Positions 27,901 to 38,257 of a stretch of DNA of 64,000 nucleotides are shown piece after piece (the first letter of the stretch is position 1; every line of letters starts with the position of its first letter). Origin of the DNA: Linum tenue. Lineage: Eukaryota > Streptophyta > Magnoliopsida > Malpighiales > Linaceae. The stretch covers positions 12,802,937-12,866,936 of the forward strand of contig CAMGYJ010000009.1 in assembly GCA_946122785.1 (NCBI GenBank), written 5' to 3'. A model generated the notes under the pieces. It did not search any database and was not told where the DNA came from. It worked only from the letters and a program-made list of their open reading frames with translations. The translations under genes were made by a program, and so were the position numbers.

Positions 27901-29100
27901 ACTTCATCATCTGTGTGATGAATATCTCCCACTATTTTGTCGAGATAATTTTTTTGTAAGCAACCTTCTTGGCTGCTACATCATTAAAATAATAAATTCC
28001 ACATAGTTTCTGCCGCACACACAATGACAAGATATTGGTGTCACAAAGTGACAGAACTGCAAGCTGGTGGCATAAGCAACATAGATAGATGAAACCTGCA
28101 ATGGTAAAAAAAAACAGTACATGCAGTTAGCTACCATTATCACACAGAAAGTCCTGCTTTTTTTGAATTTCAAATTCCATACTCATTTGACAACGACAAC
28201 CAAAACTGTGTTTATGGATACATCAATTTGATCAAGGTGAAGCCCTGCCACCTACTAGAAGACCCTACATACTTGTTCTTACAAACCACCAGAGGATAAA
28301 AAAAACCTACCACTCTGAACTCGAAAAGAAACAAACTAAGAGCACATAATAAGCAAGACATCCCAGCTACAATAAGCACTACAAAAACGTTTTATGTAAG
28401 GCACCATGCAGATCTTCTGAGCCTGTCAAATTGCCTAATCTGTCTACTAATATGAACTGGAATGTTCACTGAAAAACTGCCAACAATATAGCACACCTCA
28501 CTCTCCACACAGAGGAAATGATTACAGGGAACGATAAGCTGCCCACCCTTGATGCAGTACAAAAATGGCAATGAAATGCACATGATAAATTCGTCTGCAT
28601 CCCTCTTCTAAACGAGGTTAAAACGGACAAGTGGGAATCTTCTTCACTTAAGGAGGATTAAAAAGCACAATAGATCGAGAACTCCACAAAGCAAAACATT
28701 CAATAAGTGATAAATCTTTCTATCATTTTCAATTTTATCGGATGTTCCTTGAAGGATTAATAAGTAATAATATGTGCATCCTTTTTAAAGAAAAAACCGA
28801 CGGTAGCCGGTTATATGCGACACCAGTACATGGCCGACATAGCAGAATTCCTCTTGTTTGAGATCATGATTTTTTGTTTTTGTTTTTGGAGCCTTAAGCC
28901 CAAAATCGTCGACGACCTTTCCGGGAATGGATCAGGTCAGTAACCTTATGGTGAGTAACAATGAGTAACCCGTCCACATCAGCATGCTCTCTCTCATAGA
29001 AAGCCTTTAATTTTTCCCTCTTTAATCTTTGACGGACGATTTCTCGCTCATTTTAAGTCGAAATTTAATTTTTTTGCACAGTTAGATCAAATTAATTGTG
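24921..29100. other. Intergenic AT-rich repeat DNA
   Basis: No gene recognised on either strand. It holds the ATATCATGATAT palindrome cluster (26196-26258) and a hAT-like end word CAGGGGCGGACCTAG at about 26334. Repeated CCGACAC words follow it to about 26480, and a CACTACAAAAACG sequence at 28377 resembles a CACTA end. Short ORFs at 27976 and 28392 have no recognisable content. Confidence 0.45.
26196..26258. repeat. Triple palindromic AT repeat, about 20-bp period
   Basis: Three consecutive copies of AATATGATATCATGATAT, each containing the perfect 12-bp palindrome ATATCATGATAT. The surrounding 25920-26270 holds further ATCATGATATGATAG variants. It is an old palindromic satellite or the interior of a foldback element. 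Confidence 0.7.
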
Positions 29101-29323
29101 CTCTTCAAAATGATATCCACTTTAATATATTTTTCGAACAAAAAGAATTGAGCCATTTTTTACCAGCCTATACCATATGGTATTGACTGGTATTGAAATA
29201 AAAGCATACCTATGTTTTGAAAAACGTACCATGGTGGTATGAACAAACCAAATTGTAGGATGGTTGAATACATGATAGTAGAAGTATATTAATTGTAATT
29301 TACGACTTTTAACATTGTATACA

Positions 29324-29650
29324 ACACAATACCACCCCGTACCAGGGTGGTATTGTATGGTATTGTGTGGTATTTTTTGGTCCTGTAATTTGTTCACCCA
29401 GAAATTTGTAGATCCAATAGATCATGATGAACTCGTCCCTTCTGTGCAAACGTTTTCAAAAACGAATTAAAAACGAAGAATATACCATACAATACCACCC
29501 CGTACCAGGGTGGTATTGTATGGTATTGTGTGGTATTTTTTGGTCATGTAATTTGTTCACCCAGAAATTTGTAGATCCAGTAGATCATGATGAACTCGTC
29601 CCTGCTGTGCAAACGTTTTCAAAAACGAATTAAAAACGAAGAAGATACCA
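29324..29650. repeat. Tandem duplication, 163-bp unit x2, with hairpin core
   Basis: The segment containing ACCAGGGTGGTATTGTATGG at 29341 recurs at 29504, an exact 163-base offset. The copies differ at only a few bases through AACGAATTAAAAACGAAG. Each unit carries an inverted pair (AATACCACCC then GGGTGGTATT) able to form a hairpin. Related TACCATATGGTA words continue to 29170 and 29660, so this is part of a repetitive element. Confidence 0.85.
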
Positions 29651-29939
29651 TATGGTATGCAGTTGGTACCGAGAGGCCAGAATTTTTTTTCCTAAAAAAA
29701 TATTGAAAATTGATCTCATTTTGTAGAGCACGGTGAACTCGTTCCATCTGTACAAAAAAAATTAAAATCCGAGTTAAAACGAAAAAGATATGAGTCAATT
29801 AAGAAAGCTAGTGAAAATAAAAATAGCCTTTAATTCTCTATCCTTAGATCTGGATTTTCTAAATGAACGGTCCAGATTTGGTTATTGATGGGTGTATAAC
29901 CCATGGTTATGCACCCTATCTTGAGCCGACCTTTCCTCC

Positions 29940-30230
29940 CATCATTCTGACCTAATAGGTAGGGATAGGATCAGGTGACTAAGGGGATGACTTAGTCACT
30001 AGACTAATTCAATCCCGATCCTCCATTTAAATTATGATCTAATGACTCTAGTTAGTCTCATTTAATGAAGGGTAAGATGATAATTAATAAATTATTTTAT
30101 TTATCAATTAAAACAATAAAAATATAATGGGCCCGCTGGAATTTTTTTCCTTCCTCCAGCGGCTGTGTAATGTTTGTCGGTTTGATGTTTGTCATTTTTG
30201 TCTACTTTGTAATGTTTACATAATTAGAAA
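29940..30230 (-). repeat. Dispersed repeat, inverted partner of 3240-3560
   Basis: Reverse-complement relative of the repeat near 3.4 kb. They share TAATGAAGGGTAAGATGATA, GACTTAGTCA and the trailing AATGTTTGTCGGTTT/AATGTTTACAT motifs. No gene is present. The flanking DNA to 30450 is AT-rich. Confidence 0.6.
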
Positions 30231-30454
30231 CAACTTGGTTGATTAGAAACAAAAATAAGCAATGGTAAAGAAATGACGGCTGAGAAGTGGTAGATGAGAG
30301 AGAAAATGAAAATAAATAAAAATAAAGTAATTTTTCATAATACAAAAGTTACCCCTATCACTATTTAAAAAACTCTTCCCATTTTTAACAACTAGATTAG
30401 TTTGTCTAGAACTAAGGGTTAGGACGGGTTTAGTGAAGTGACAATAGATAGGGG

Positions 30455-31256
30455 TTCAAATGGTTACCATGGTAATTACCAAACCAAATAAGGCAAAATT
30501 CTATTAACTTACCATGGAATACAATATTATAACCAAACCGTCCAAACTAATACAACAACCAAATTAACCTAACTAAATTTTAATCGGTTTGGTTAATTGG
30601 TTAACCAGATTAACCAATATAACATCACATTATCATTAAGTGAGAAACTTTTCGATTATGCATCAATTCACAATTTATATGATGAATAAAACATTACATT
30701 GAACACATAGTTATAGTTATCCTTTAGATAAATACATGCAACTAATACTATTATCTTACTCTCAATAGAAGTATTCACCTAACAAAGGTATATGTCAATA
30801 GTATGGAGTTAATTAATTGTTCTGATGGTGTGAATTGTATTAGTCTCTTAACAATTATCATAGATTGAAAAATACATTTCTTTCAAGTTTTCATCAAATA
30901 TATTGTATTAGTTTTATCTAAATTGGGCGTTCATATATCATGGTCTACACTCTACAAATACAAATATACAGTATATGAACTATATTGAGCTTTACTGTTG
31001 ATGAGCCTATAAGGAAGAATGTTGGCTCTTGAATGGTTATGCCAAGTATTAAGTATGCATATATAATATATATTCGATATATGAATAATTACTTAATTGG
31101 TTAATTTGGTTTGACTTGTTAGTATTGTCTGAAACCAATCAAACCACCTAAACCAAACAAGCTAAATTTTTTAACCAAATCAAACAAATTATCCAAATTA
31201 ACCAAATACTACCGATTAAAAAAGTTACCACGGTAACCACACCATTTGAACACTGT
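30455..31256. mobile_element. Possible TIR element with AACCAAACC-rich interior
   Basis: The left end GGTTCAAATGGTTACCATGG and the right end (reverse complement GTTCAAATGGTGTGGTTACC) form an imperfect inverted pair. The interior is a skewed mix of AACCAAAC/GGTTTGGTT words without an ORF. The outer edges and a target duplication could not be fixed, so the class (perhaps hAT-like) is tentative. Confidence 0.4.
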
Positions 31257-31489
31257 ACATACCTGCGTCGGAATTAAAAAAAGGACAACCAAAGTCCCTT
31301 TCTCTTAGCGACCCCACCCTCTTGGCTCGACCTCCTCGCTTACACTAGCCGCCTCCCCCATTCCTCCTTCCACCGCTGACAACCTTTGTTGCTCTCACGG
31401 GTAGAGACAACTGTACTACAAAGATTATATTCTTCTGAGTCTCGCTTGGGTTTCGTTAGTCAATCAGATATTGACATTTTGTCCTAAGA

Positions 31490-31640
31490 ACCAATGGATA
31501 AATAATCTCAAGAACTCCCAATAATTCGAGTCGGTCGAAAGAATTGTAATTATATATCTTATATCACTCTCTTATACATATTCTCAAACGAAAGCCAACT
31601 CACAGGATTGATTTGTGTACATACACACCATACATTGTCC
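31490..31640 (-). mobile_element. Degenerate TRIM relative, minus orientation
   Basis: Read on the minus strand it contains GGCTTTCGTTTGAG, an equivalent of the 3' LTR start region, a CGACTCGAATTATTGGGA segment and GTTCTTGAG. These follow the order of the intact SMART/TRIM at 24622. The primer-binding site is not readable. Confidence 0.5.
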
Positions 31641-31889
31641 TCAATTATATGCCAATATTGGGGTCATGGATATTCAAACACACAAACAACTATGTTATCA
31701 TGTCATAAATCAGTTGGTTTCAATTAGTGGCAGAACCAAAATCTTGACGGGGTGGTTTAAAAAATATCAACTCAATGGATTTGAAATGTGGTAATTGGAG
31801 AGGGGGTTAAAGCCTTAGCAACGACCTTATTTTTCAAATTTGTTATTAAAGTTACTTATAATTTTACCTACTTTGTGAAAGTTACACTG

Positions 31890-32105
31890 GTTTCAAATGG
31901 GTTCTTGACATGTTTAGAGACTATGATGACCGAGATGTCTATGTTCGAAATTCCAGTGACCTCCATGTGTTAAGCACATGGTATTCAGACTTGTGTATGT
32001 GTCAACCCTATATGAGTTGACTTTCATTTGAAAGAGCTTAAGTAAACTATATAAGATTTATAATTGAAACTCTTTCAACAACTCGAATTGTTGTTACTAA
32101 ATAAC
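31890..32105 (+). mobile_element. Degenerate TRIM relative, plus orientation
   Basis: Aligns by eye with the SMART/TRIM at 24622. GGGTTCTTGACATG (LTR end plus decayed primer site), TGTTCGAAATTCC, AAGCACATGGTATTCAGAC, GACTTTCATTTGAAAG (decayed purine tract) and CTTTCAACAACTCGA (3' LTR) appear in the same order and spacing. Confidence 0.6.
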
Positions 32106-32684
32106 CAAAAAACTCGACAGTTTTGGGAAGAAATGTATGATTAAGGTTCAAATCAGGAGCCGCTGTTTTTTAGGGTGGTCAACCCTGTAAGAGTTTTCAC
32201 CATGGTTGTCACGCTAGTGGAATGAAAACCAATTTTTTTATCATAACACCGACGTGATCACTATCAATATGATCGATTTACGGCCTATGACTTATGTCAT
32301 GATTTATAAGTTAGACGTTGATGTTGTTTTTTTTTATTCAAGTAATAAAGTTTGGGTGTTGACGTTAAATGTTTTATATAAATGTAAGGTAATGACTGGT
32401 ATACTCCAGTAGTATAGTATACTCCAAGTGATCTGACCGTTAGATCTACTTCGATGGGCTCGGATCAATCTCAATGGTCGATTATTATTTTGCATTAAAT
32501 TGAACCTCGGGTTTGAGTTTAGAGAATAAGAGCCTGAGGTTTATCCAATAGAGGTTAAAGTATAATATCATATCTCAAACTCGGTTTAATTCATGGTCTA
32601 GATAGAGATATCTCACTAGGAGTACCTGAAATACAGTATACTCTAGGAGTACACCAATCTGACTCATAAATATAAATATAAATA

Positions 32685-33181
32685 GGGTTATATGTATAAT
32701 ATGCCCCTCTACTATGTCATTTTATCAAACATGCCCCTCTACTATTTTTTACATCAAACATGCCCTTGTACTTTGAGAAAATGATCAAACATGCCCTTCT
32801 GTTAAAATTATCATTGAAAAAATCATCAATCATGGTTGAACCGAGATTTAGACGACCCAACATCGGCAAATGGGAGGAAAATTTTTCAGTTTTGTCCCTT
32901 GTTTTATTTCCCGGATCTCGTTAAAGTGAAATTATAAGAATCATTTGGCTATACAAAAGAACCAAACAAAACTTTAAACTGAAATTATTAGGGATATTTT
33001 AGACATTTGTGTCTCCCAAACCAAAGTTTGATCGTGGTTAACCGTTTTTGGATGAAAATTTGAACATAAGGGAATGTTTGATAATTTTTCCGAAGTACAA
33101 GGGCATGTTTGATGTAAAAAATAGTAGAGGGGCATGTTTGATAAAACGACATAGTAGAGGGGCATATTATACCTATAACCC
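32685..33181. mobile_element. MULE-type MITE with long inverted repeats and 9-bp TSD
   Basis: A 497-bp foldback element. About 115 bp at the left (GGGTTATATGTATAATATGC, then CCCTCTACTATGTC and CAAACATGCCC repeats) is the inverted complement of about 115 bp at the right end. The flanks are ATATAAATA at 32676-32684 and again at 33182-33190, a 9-bp duplication as produced by Mutator-type transposases. The duplication is AT-only, so chance is not fully excluded. The interior has no transposase. Confidence 0.82.
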
Positions 33182-33190
33182 ATATAAATA

Positions 33191-34402
33191 TTTGTTATTT
33201 TGTTTGGAATGTTGTATTTTAATTAAATATGAATATAGTAAATTATCTTCAAATATGTTTTATATATACTTAAATTCAATTGACCTTAATGGTTTTTATA
33301 TTTTATTAAATTGGCATAACTGACACAAACTGGTTGTACCACTAGCCGAATCATATCACTTATTAAACCGACACAACAATAAAAATCGGTTTGACAACCT
33401 TGATTTTCACATTCGAAGTTATCGTTTCCCCAGGTTGTGGGTCGAAGCCGGAACCATGTCTACCAACCGAACCCACTGAAAGTGAAAACTCAAAATCAAG
33501 GTTGTTAACCTGATGGTCGAACCGGTTTGACCCAGATCCGTCCATCAAAACGAGCTTCACAGACCCAGTGATCCTTCAGCCAGACCCGGTCACACCCGGC
33601 TGACCTGGACGGTTGGCCCGAGCGACCGGGTCAGCGGGCTGTGCATTATGCGTCATCGTTTCGCGTGGGCCAAGTGATTGTTCTGCTGCGCGAGTTGGAT
33701 AGCTGGAGGCTGGGGCGGAAGGTTCGTTTGAAAATTGGAATTTGGAGAGAGCAGGAGAGTCCCAAAACCTAGCCCCCTGCGTTCTGCCGTTCTCCCTTCT
33801 CCGTCTCGCCAGAATCCGGCCGACTTAGCCCTACACGAGACCGCAGGCCGCCGCCTGCGTTCTCCCTTCTCCGTCTTCGCCCGCATCCCGCAGCAGTGCT
33901 TCTACCCGAGTCGGCGACCTCCCACGGCTCCAGCTCCAGCGGCAATCGACGACCTTCCCTCCGCCTCAGCTTCCGCTCGCGATTCGCGAAGGAACGAGTC
34001 CGCCGGTGACCTCCCTCGGCTCCAGCTCCAGCGGCATTTGACGACCTCCCTTGGTTTAGTCCGCCTCAGCTCCAGCTCGCGATTCGCGAAGGACCAGTCC
34101 TTGCCGAGCTGCTCTGCCTCCCTGGTTCACTCTGCCTTTCCCTGCCTCCCAGTCGGCCATTGCCTTCCCCTGCTAGCGATTCGTGACTCTCTCTTGTATT
34201 CATTATTACGGTAGGAAGCAGCTGCGCCTCGCATTGCTGAATAAGACCCTGGCTTTCCCTGTTTTATTCGGTTAGTAAAGGCTGGTTTTTTTTGTTGCTC
34301 TGGCTCTGCATTTGCACTTTGGACCTGGGTTTCTTGTCTTCCTTTTATTCTTCTTCCTCCTTATTCAGATGCTTACTTCCAAACTTTTCTTTGTAACCAT
34401 AG
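33191..34402 (+). promoter_or_regulatory. Upstream region and probable 5' UTR/leader intron of DAPB
   Basis: 33191-33620 is a GC-shifted repeat-like stretch with many CCGGGTC/GACCCGG words. 33720-34210 is C/T-rich exon-like leader sequence. It contains an open frame of 159 codons with no recognisable domain, more consistent with a 5' UTR. A duplicated GGCTCCAGCTCCAGCGGCA block occurs at about 33925 and 34018. A leader intron probably runs from GTAGGAAG near 34211 to just before the ATG at 34403. Confidence 0.45.
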
Positions 34403-36757
34403 ATGACGGCAGTAGCGCACATTTCATTCGGATTATTGCCCAAGGTTACATTGTTTGGTGATAGAACGCCAGCAAAAGCTGGATGCTTTCTACCGAGGCG
34501 CCGCTCTTCTTCTCTAGTGGTATTAGCCATGTCCACCAGCAGCAACAGCGGTGTCCCAATCATGGTATGCCTATTTTATTATTGACTGTTCCTTCTTAGG
34601 TTTATTGAACACTTAATCTTAACGTCTGAGGACCGTGGCTCTGTTTACTAGTTGTTAGATCCATTGGAAAACTTCGTGTGTGTATTCAAGGTAGAGCTGG
34701 ATTCTAAACATAATCTGACTGTGCCCTTCCGGGATTCCGATGCCTGTTCCCAAGTGACAATTTTGCTTGTCCTGGTCTTACGAAATCCAGCAATTTTAAT
34801 TAAAGCAAATTCCAATTTCAGGTAAATAGCTGTAGTGGAAACATGGGGAAGGCTGTCATTAAAGCAGCAGATTCAGCTGGGCTTCAAATTCTTCCCTTAT
34901 CATTTGGCTCGGCAGAGGAGTCTGGACATGTCATAGAAGTTTGTGGTAGAAGTATTGAGATTCATGGTCCTTCCACACGAGAGGCTGCCCTTGCCTCTAC
35001 CTACGATGAACATCCAAATATGATTGTCGTTGACTATACAATTCCTGGTGCAGTGAATGGTATCACACGCCTACTTGTGATTTCAAAAGTTCATTTCTAA
35101 AAGAAAACTATATACGACATTGCTAGAACAATCACGTTTGTCCCATTGTTATAGTTTCAGTTTGCTGAATCCCTTTGGATGATAAACGTTTGAGATTTGC
35201 AGATAATGCGGAGACCTATTGCAAGGTTGGTGTGCCTTTCGTTATCGGAACCACAGGTGGAGACAGGGATAGATTGTACAAGACTGTTGAGGATTCAAAA
35301 AATTATGCTGTGATATCCCCTCAAATGGGGAAACAGGTGATTTTGAGTTCCATATCTACTTTACTGAAATATATGCATGTACCCTTTTAGCATGTCATGG
35401 TAAAGGGATATTTGTGGCAGGTAGTTGCGTTTCTTGATGCTATGGAGACTATGGCTGAAAGGTCACCTGGTGCTTTTTCTGGCTATAAGCTTCAGGTATG
35501 CCTTCTTTTATGTTCAATTTGGTAGAATCAGTTGCTTGGTTCTGGCCATAATCGCAATCGTCTGCAGTTGTACTCCTGTTCTTTGGAGAAGTTCGCTTCA
35601 AGGCTTTAGGTCATGATCAATATGATATGAAGAATAGTGGTCCAGTTCTCATTATAAAAATAAAATAAAAAAAAGAATAGTGGTCCAATTCTTCAGGCCA
35701 TTTTTTGTCACCCCATAATGAAATAGTGCCAAAGCATGTTTTTCCAATAGGGTTGTAGGAAGTTGCACATCTTCCAATTGAGACATTCATTTGTTGGTTT
35801 CCACTTTTCATTTATCATATCCATGGAAATATGATCATAAATTCTACAAAAGAAAAAAATGAAATTTGTTCATAATGGTTGTACATATTGATCCTGAAAT
35901 TTAACTTTCAAGATTCTGTTATTAATGCATGATTTGTTCCTTGGATATAACAATACTACTCTCCTCTCTTTATCAGGACAGATGAAACTCAACTAGCTCT
36001 TACATCTTCCCTTAATGCAATTTTCTTGCAGTGGCTCGAATCTAACTTGCAACCCATGTCATTACATTCAGGTGATGGAGTCTCACCAAGCAGGAAAGTT
36101 GGATGTCTCTGGAACTGCTAAGGCTGTAATATCTTGCTTCCAGAAACTGGGAGTGTCATTCGATATGAATGATGTATGCTATCAACCTGTTTAAACTACG
36201 TTTCACTTTCATTGCGCTGCCTCTTTAGTAACAAATGGATTACAGAAAGTCAATAAGGATCAAGCAGTCTGAGAGGAATCTTTTGTCTTGACCTTTCTTC
36301 AGGTACAATTGATTAGAGACCCGAACCAACAAGTTGAGATGGTAGGAGTTCCTGAGGAGTATCTGTCTGGTCACGCTTTCCACATGTATCATCTGACTTC
36401 ACCTGATGAGACGTAATTCTTTGCTCCCTCTCATATCTACTCTCCATGTGCTCTACTTTTTGTTATCTCGTCTAAGGATAAACTAAAACATGGTTTCTTT
36501 CAAATGCAGAGTTTCCTTTGAGTTTCAACATAACGTATGCGGTAGGTCGATATATGCAGAGGGTACTGTTGATGCCATCATCTTCTTGTCAAAGAAGGTT
36601 TGTAAATATAATTATGTTACGGAGAGGTGATTTGAACAAAGTAAAACTCTCGATTGCTTACTTTTTCCCTGGGTTTTTGAAACTCTAGGTTATGTTGAAG
36701 GCAGAGAAGCGGATCTACAATATGATTGACGTACTGAGAGAGGGTAACATGAGATAG
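34403..36757 (+). CDS. DAPB: 4-hydroxy-tetrahydrodipicolinate reductase, plastid
   Basis: Second committed enzyme of lysine biosynthesis. It reduces 4-hydroxy-tetrahydrodipicolinate with NAD(P)H in the plastid. Eight coding exons: 34403-34564, 34822-35059, 35203-35336, 35421-35495, 36072-36173, 36303-36412, 36510-36597 and 36689-36757. All are GT-AG with consistent phases, giving 325 aa. The first about 45 residues are Ser/Arg-rich and hydroxylated, a typical chloroplast transit peptide. The nucleotide-binding loop reads VNSCSGNMGKAV. The other family segments are VVDYTIPGAVNDN, PFVIGTTGGDRD, the catalytic-site region ESHQAGKLDVSGTA and the plant C-terminus IYNMIDVLREGNMR. The ATG at 34403 is the first in frame after the leader. 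Identification is strong from these motifs. Confidence 0.96.
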
Positions 36758-38257
36758 ACTGTTTGGATAGTGGAAGGAATAGTTTAGTTAGTCTCTGAAG
36801 TTTTGATCCGCACCAATGAAGAACTGATGTTAACCAACGTTGTAATGAGGAAATGCATCCCCAAGATTGAAGGCATGCGCAGAGCTATTTCAAGCTTGAA
36901 GCTGCGGCAGGCATGGAGGCTAATGGTGATTTAGACTTTTAGCATTACAAATTCAGAATCTGGAGTCAAGACATTTGTTGGATATTCTTCTTTGTTTTGG
37001 CGATGGTGAACTTTTCAGGCAATAAGATGTTGGAGTGTACAATAGGATTGTCAATTCACAATGGAGGAAGTCAAGAAACAGTTCGAATTTTTTAGTATTT
37101 CAGTGCCAATCAATCCTTGATTTTGGGTCTTTCATGCGCAAACAGATCGTTTTATTTTCCTTTCCGAATCTTGAATGCTGATCACATCCTCATAAACAAC
37201 CAACAAGATGAGTAGATGACCAATAATGGGATACATGCGTATAGGACAGCTAAATGTCACCACCAATTTCAGTTTTTTCTTTTACAAGTTTTAAGTGTCA
37301 ATGGTTGCGACTTGCGAATATGCAAAGTCATTAGCTACCGTAAATGGCTTCAAATCACACCTGGCTCTAGTTCAACTCGTTTAGTGTGCTCAAAACTAGT
37401 TATGTAATCACTTACAAATTATATCTGCTACGAATATAGCTAAGTAAAACTCAATTCAAATTTGACTTGTTTATTGACGAGCTAGAGCTTGCGAGCCATC
37501 TGAGTGTTCAACGAATATAGCTGCTACGTTTAGTTGTAGTCCTAGATGAGATTACTGAATTGATACACAATGTTATCGATACACAAAACACAACATAGCT
37601 GCTATGCTATCATTGGCTTATCAGCGACATTAATGACTTCCAGAGCAGACTAATTCTTTTCCAGCTGTGCCAACCTTGGAGCTTCAAAGTGGAATATGAG
37701 AGACCATAGCAGCCTAGGCCACAGTTCGCCAAGTCCCCACCTGTGTTTCTGTGTTCTGGATTACGATTATGGATGGGGGATTGCAGCCCTCTACTGAATA
37801 AAAACCATTGGCTAAAAGCTTGGAAACGTGGCAACTGTGAATTGACAAATCACAAACATTCCCTCTACCTAAGCCCCAACCTGATTGCACTAATGGGTTA
37901 TCCCTATCAAACCCTTTCACCTTCAAATAATTCTCCCTCTCCCACTCTCTCTCTGCCCCTGCTACTGTGCAAGTACAGGGACAGGAAGAGTTGAAAAGAA
38001 GACTCAACGACTCACTTGGCCCAACACTTCAATTGCAGCCACTGGTTTGCATTTCACATTTATGAGGGATCGATCATTCATTCTTCTTTCCCCACAGTTG
38101 TGATTCAGGAAACCAAGGATCAGCCATCCTTCATCCATCCACCTGCATTATATAAATACAACATTGTTATAGTATGGATGACTACACTGCTGCTAGAGGA
38201 GGGTGGTGGGTTCAGCAGCTATACCCTCATCAACAAGCCTTCTTCACCATCACAACG
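36758..38257. other. DAPB 3' flank and NPH3-like gene promoter region
   Basis: About 300 bases after 36757 are probable DAPB 3' UTR. The remainder shows no gene on either strand; minus frames at 37610-38007 have no recognisable content. CTCCCTCTCCCACTCTCTCT near 37930 is a pyrimidine-rich tract of the type found in plant core promoters. Confidence 0.4.
38151..38158 (+). promoter_or_regulatory. Probable TATA box of the NPH3-like gene
   Basis: TATAAATA lies 107 bases upstream of the chosen ATG at 38258. Transcription would start near 38180. This argues against the in-frame ATG at 38174 and for the one at 38258. Confidence 0.55.

Noticed and set aside
28377..28390. CACTACAAAAACG as a CACTA terminus
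   Set aside because: No partner end, subterminal repeats or transposase nearby; could be chance.
24050..28855. One large element bounded by CCGGCTAC-type inverted words
   Set aside because: Similarity of the two ends is short and diverged, and no duplication or coding content supports a single element.
33735..34214. 159-codon ORF upstream of DAPB
   Set aside because: Ser/Pro/Arg-rich with an internal duplicated block, no recognisable domain, and positioned as the DAPB leader; more likely 5' UTR.
38174..38257. In-frame upstream start ATG at 38174 for the NPH3-like protein
   Set aside because: It lies only about 20 bases after the TATA box, and the extra residues have no family counterpart that I recall; 38258 is preferred.
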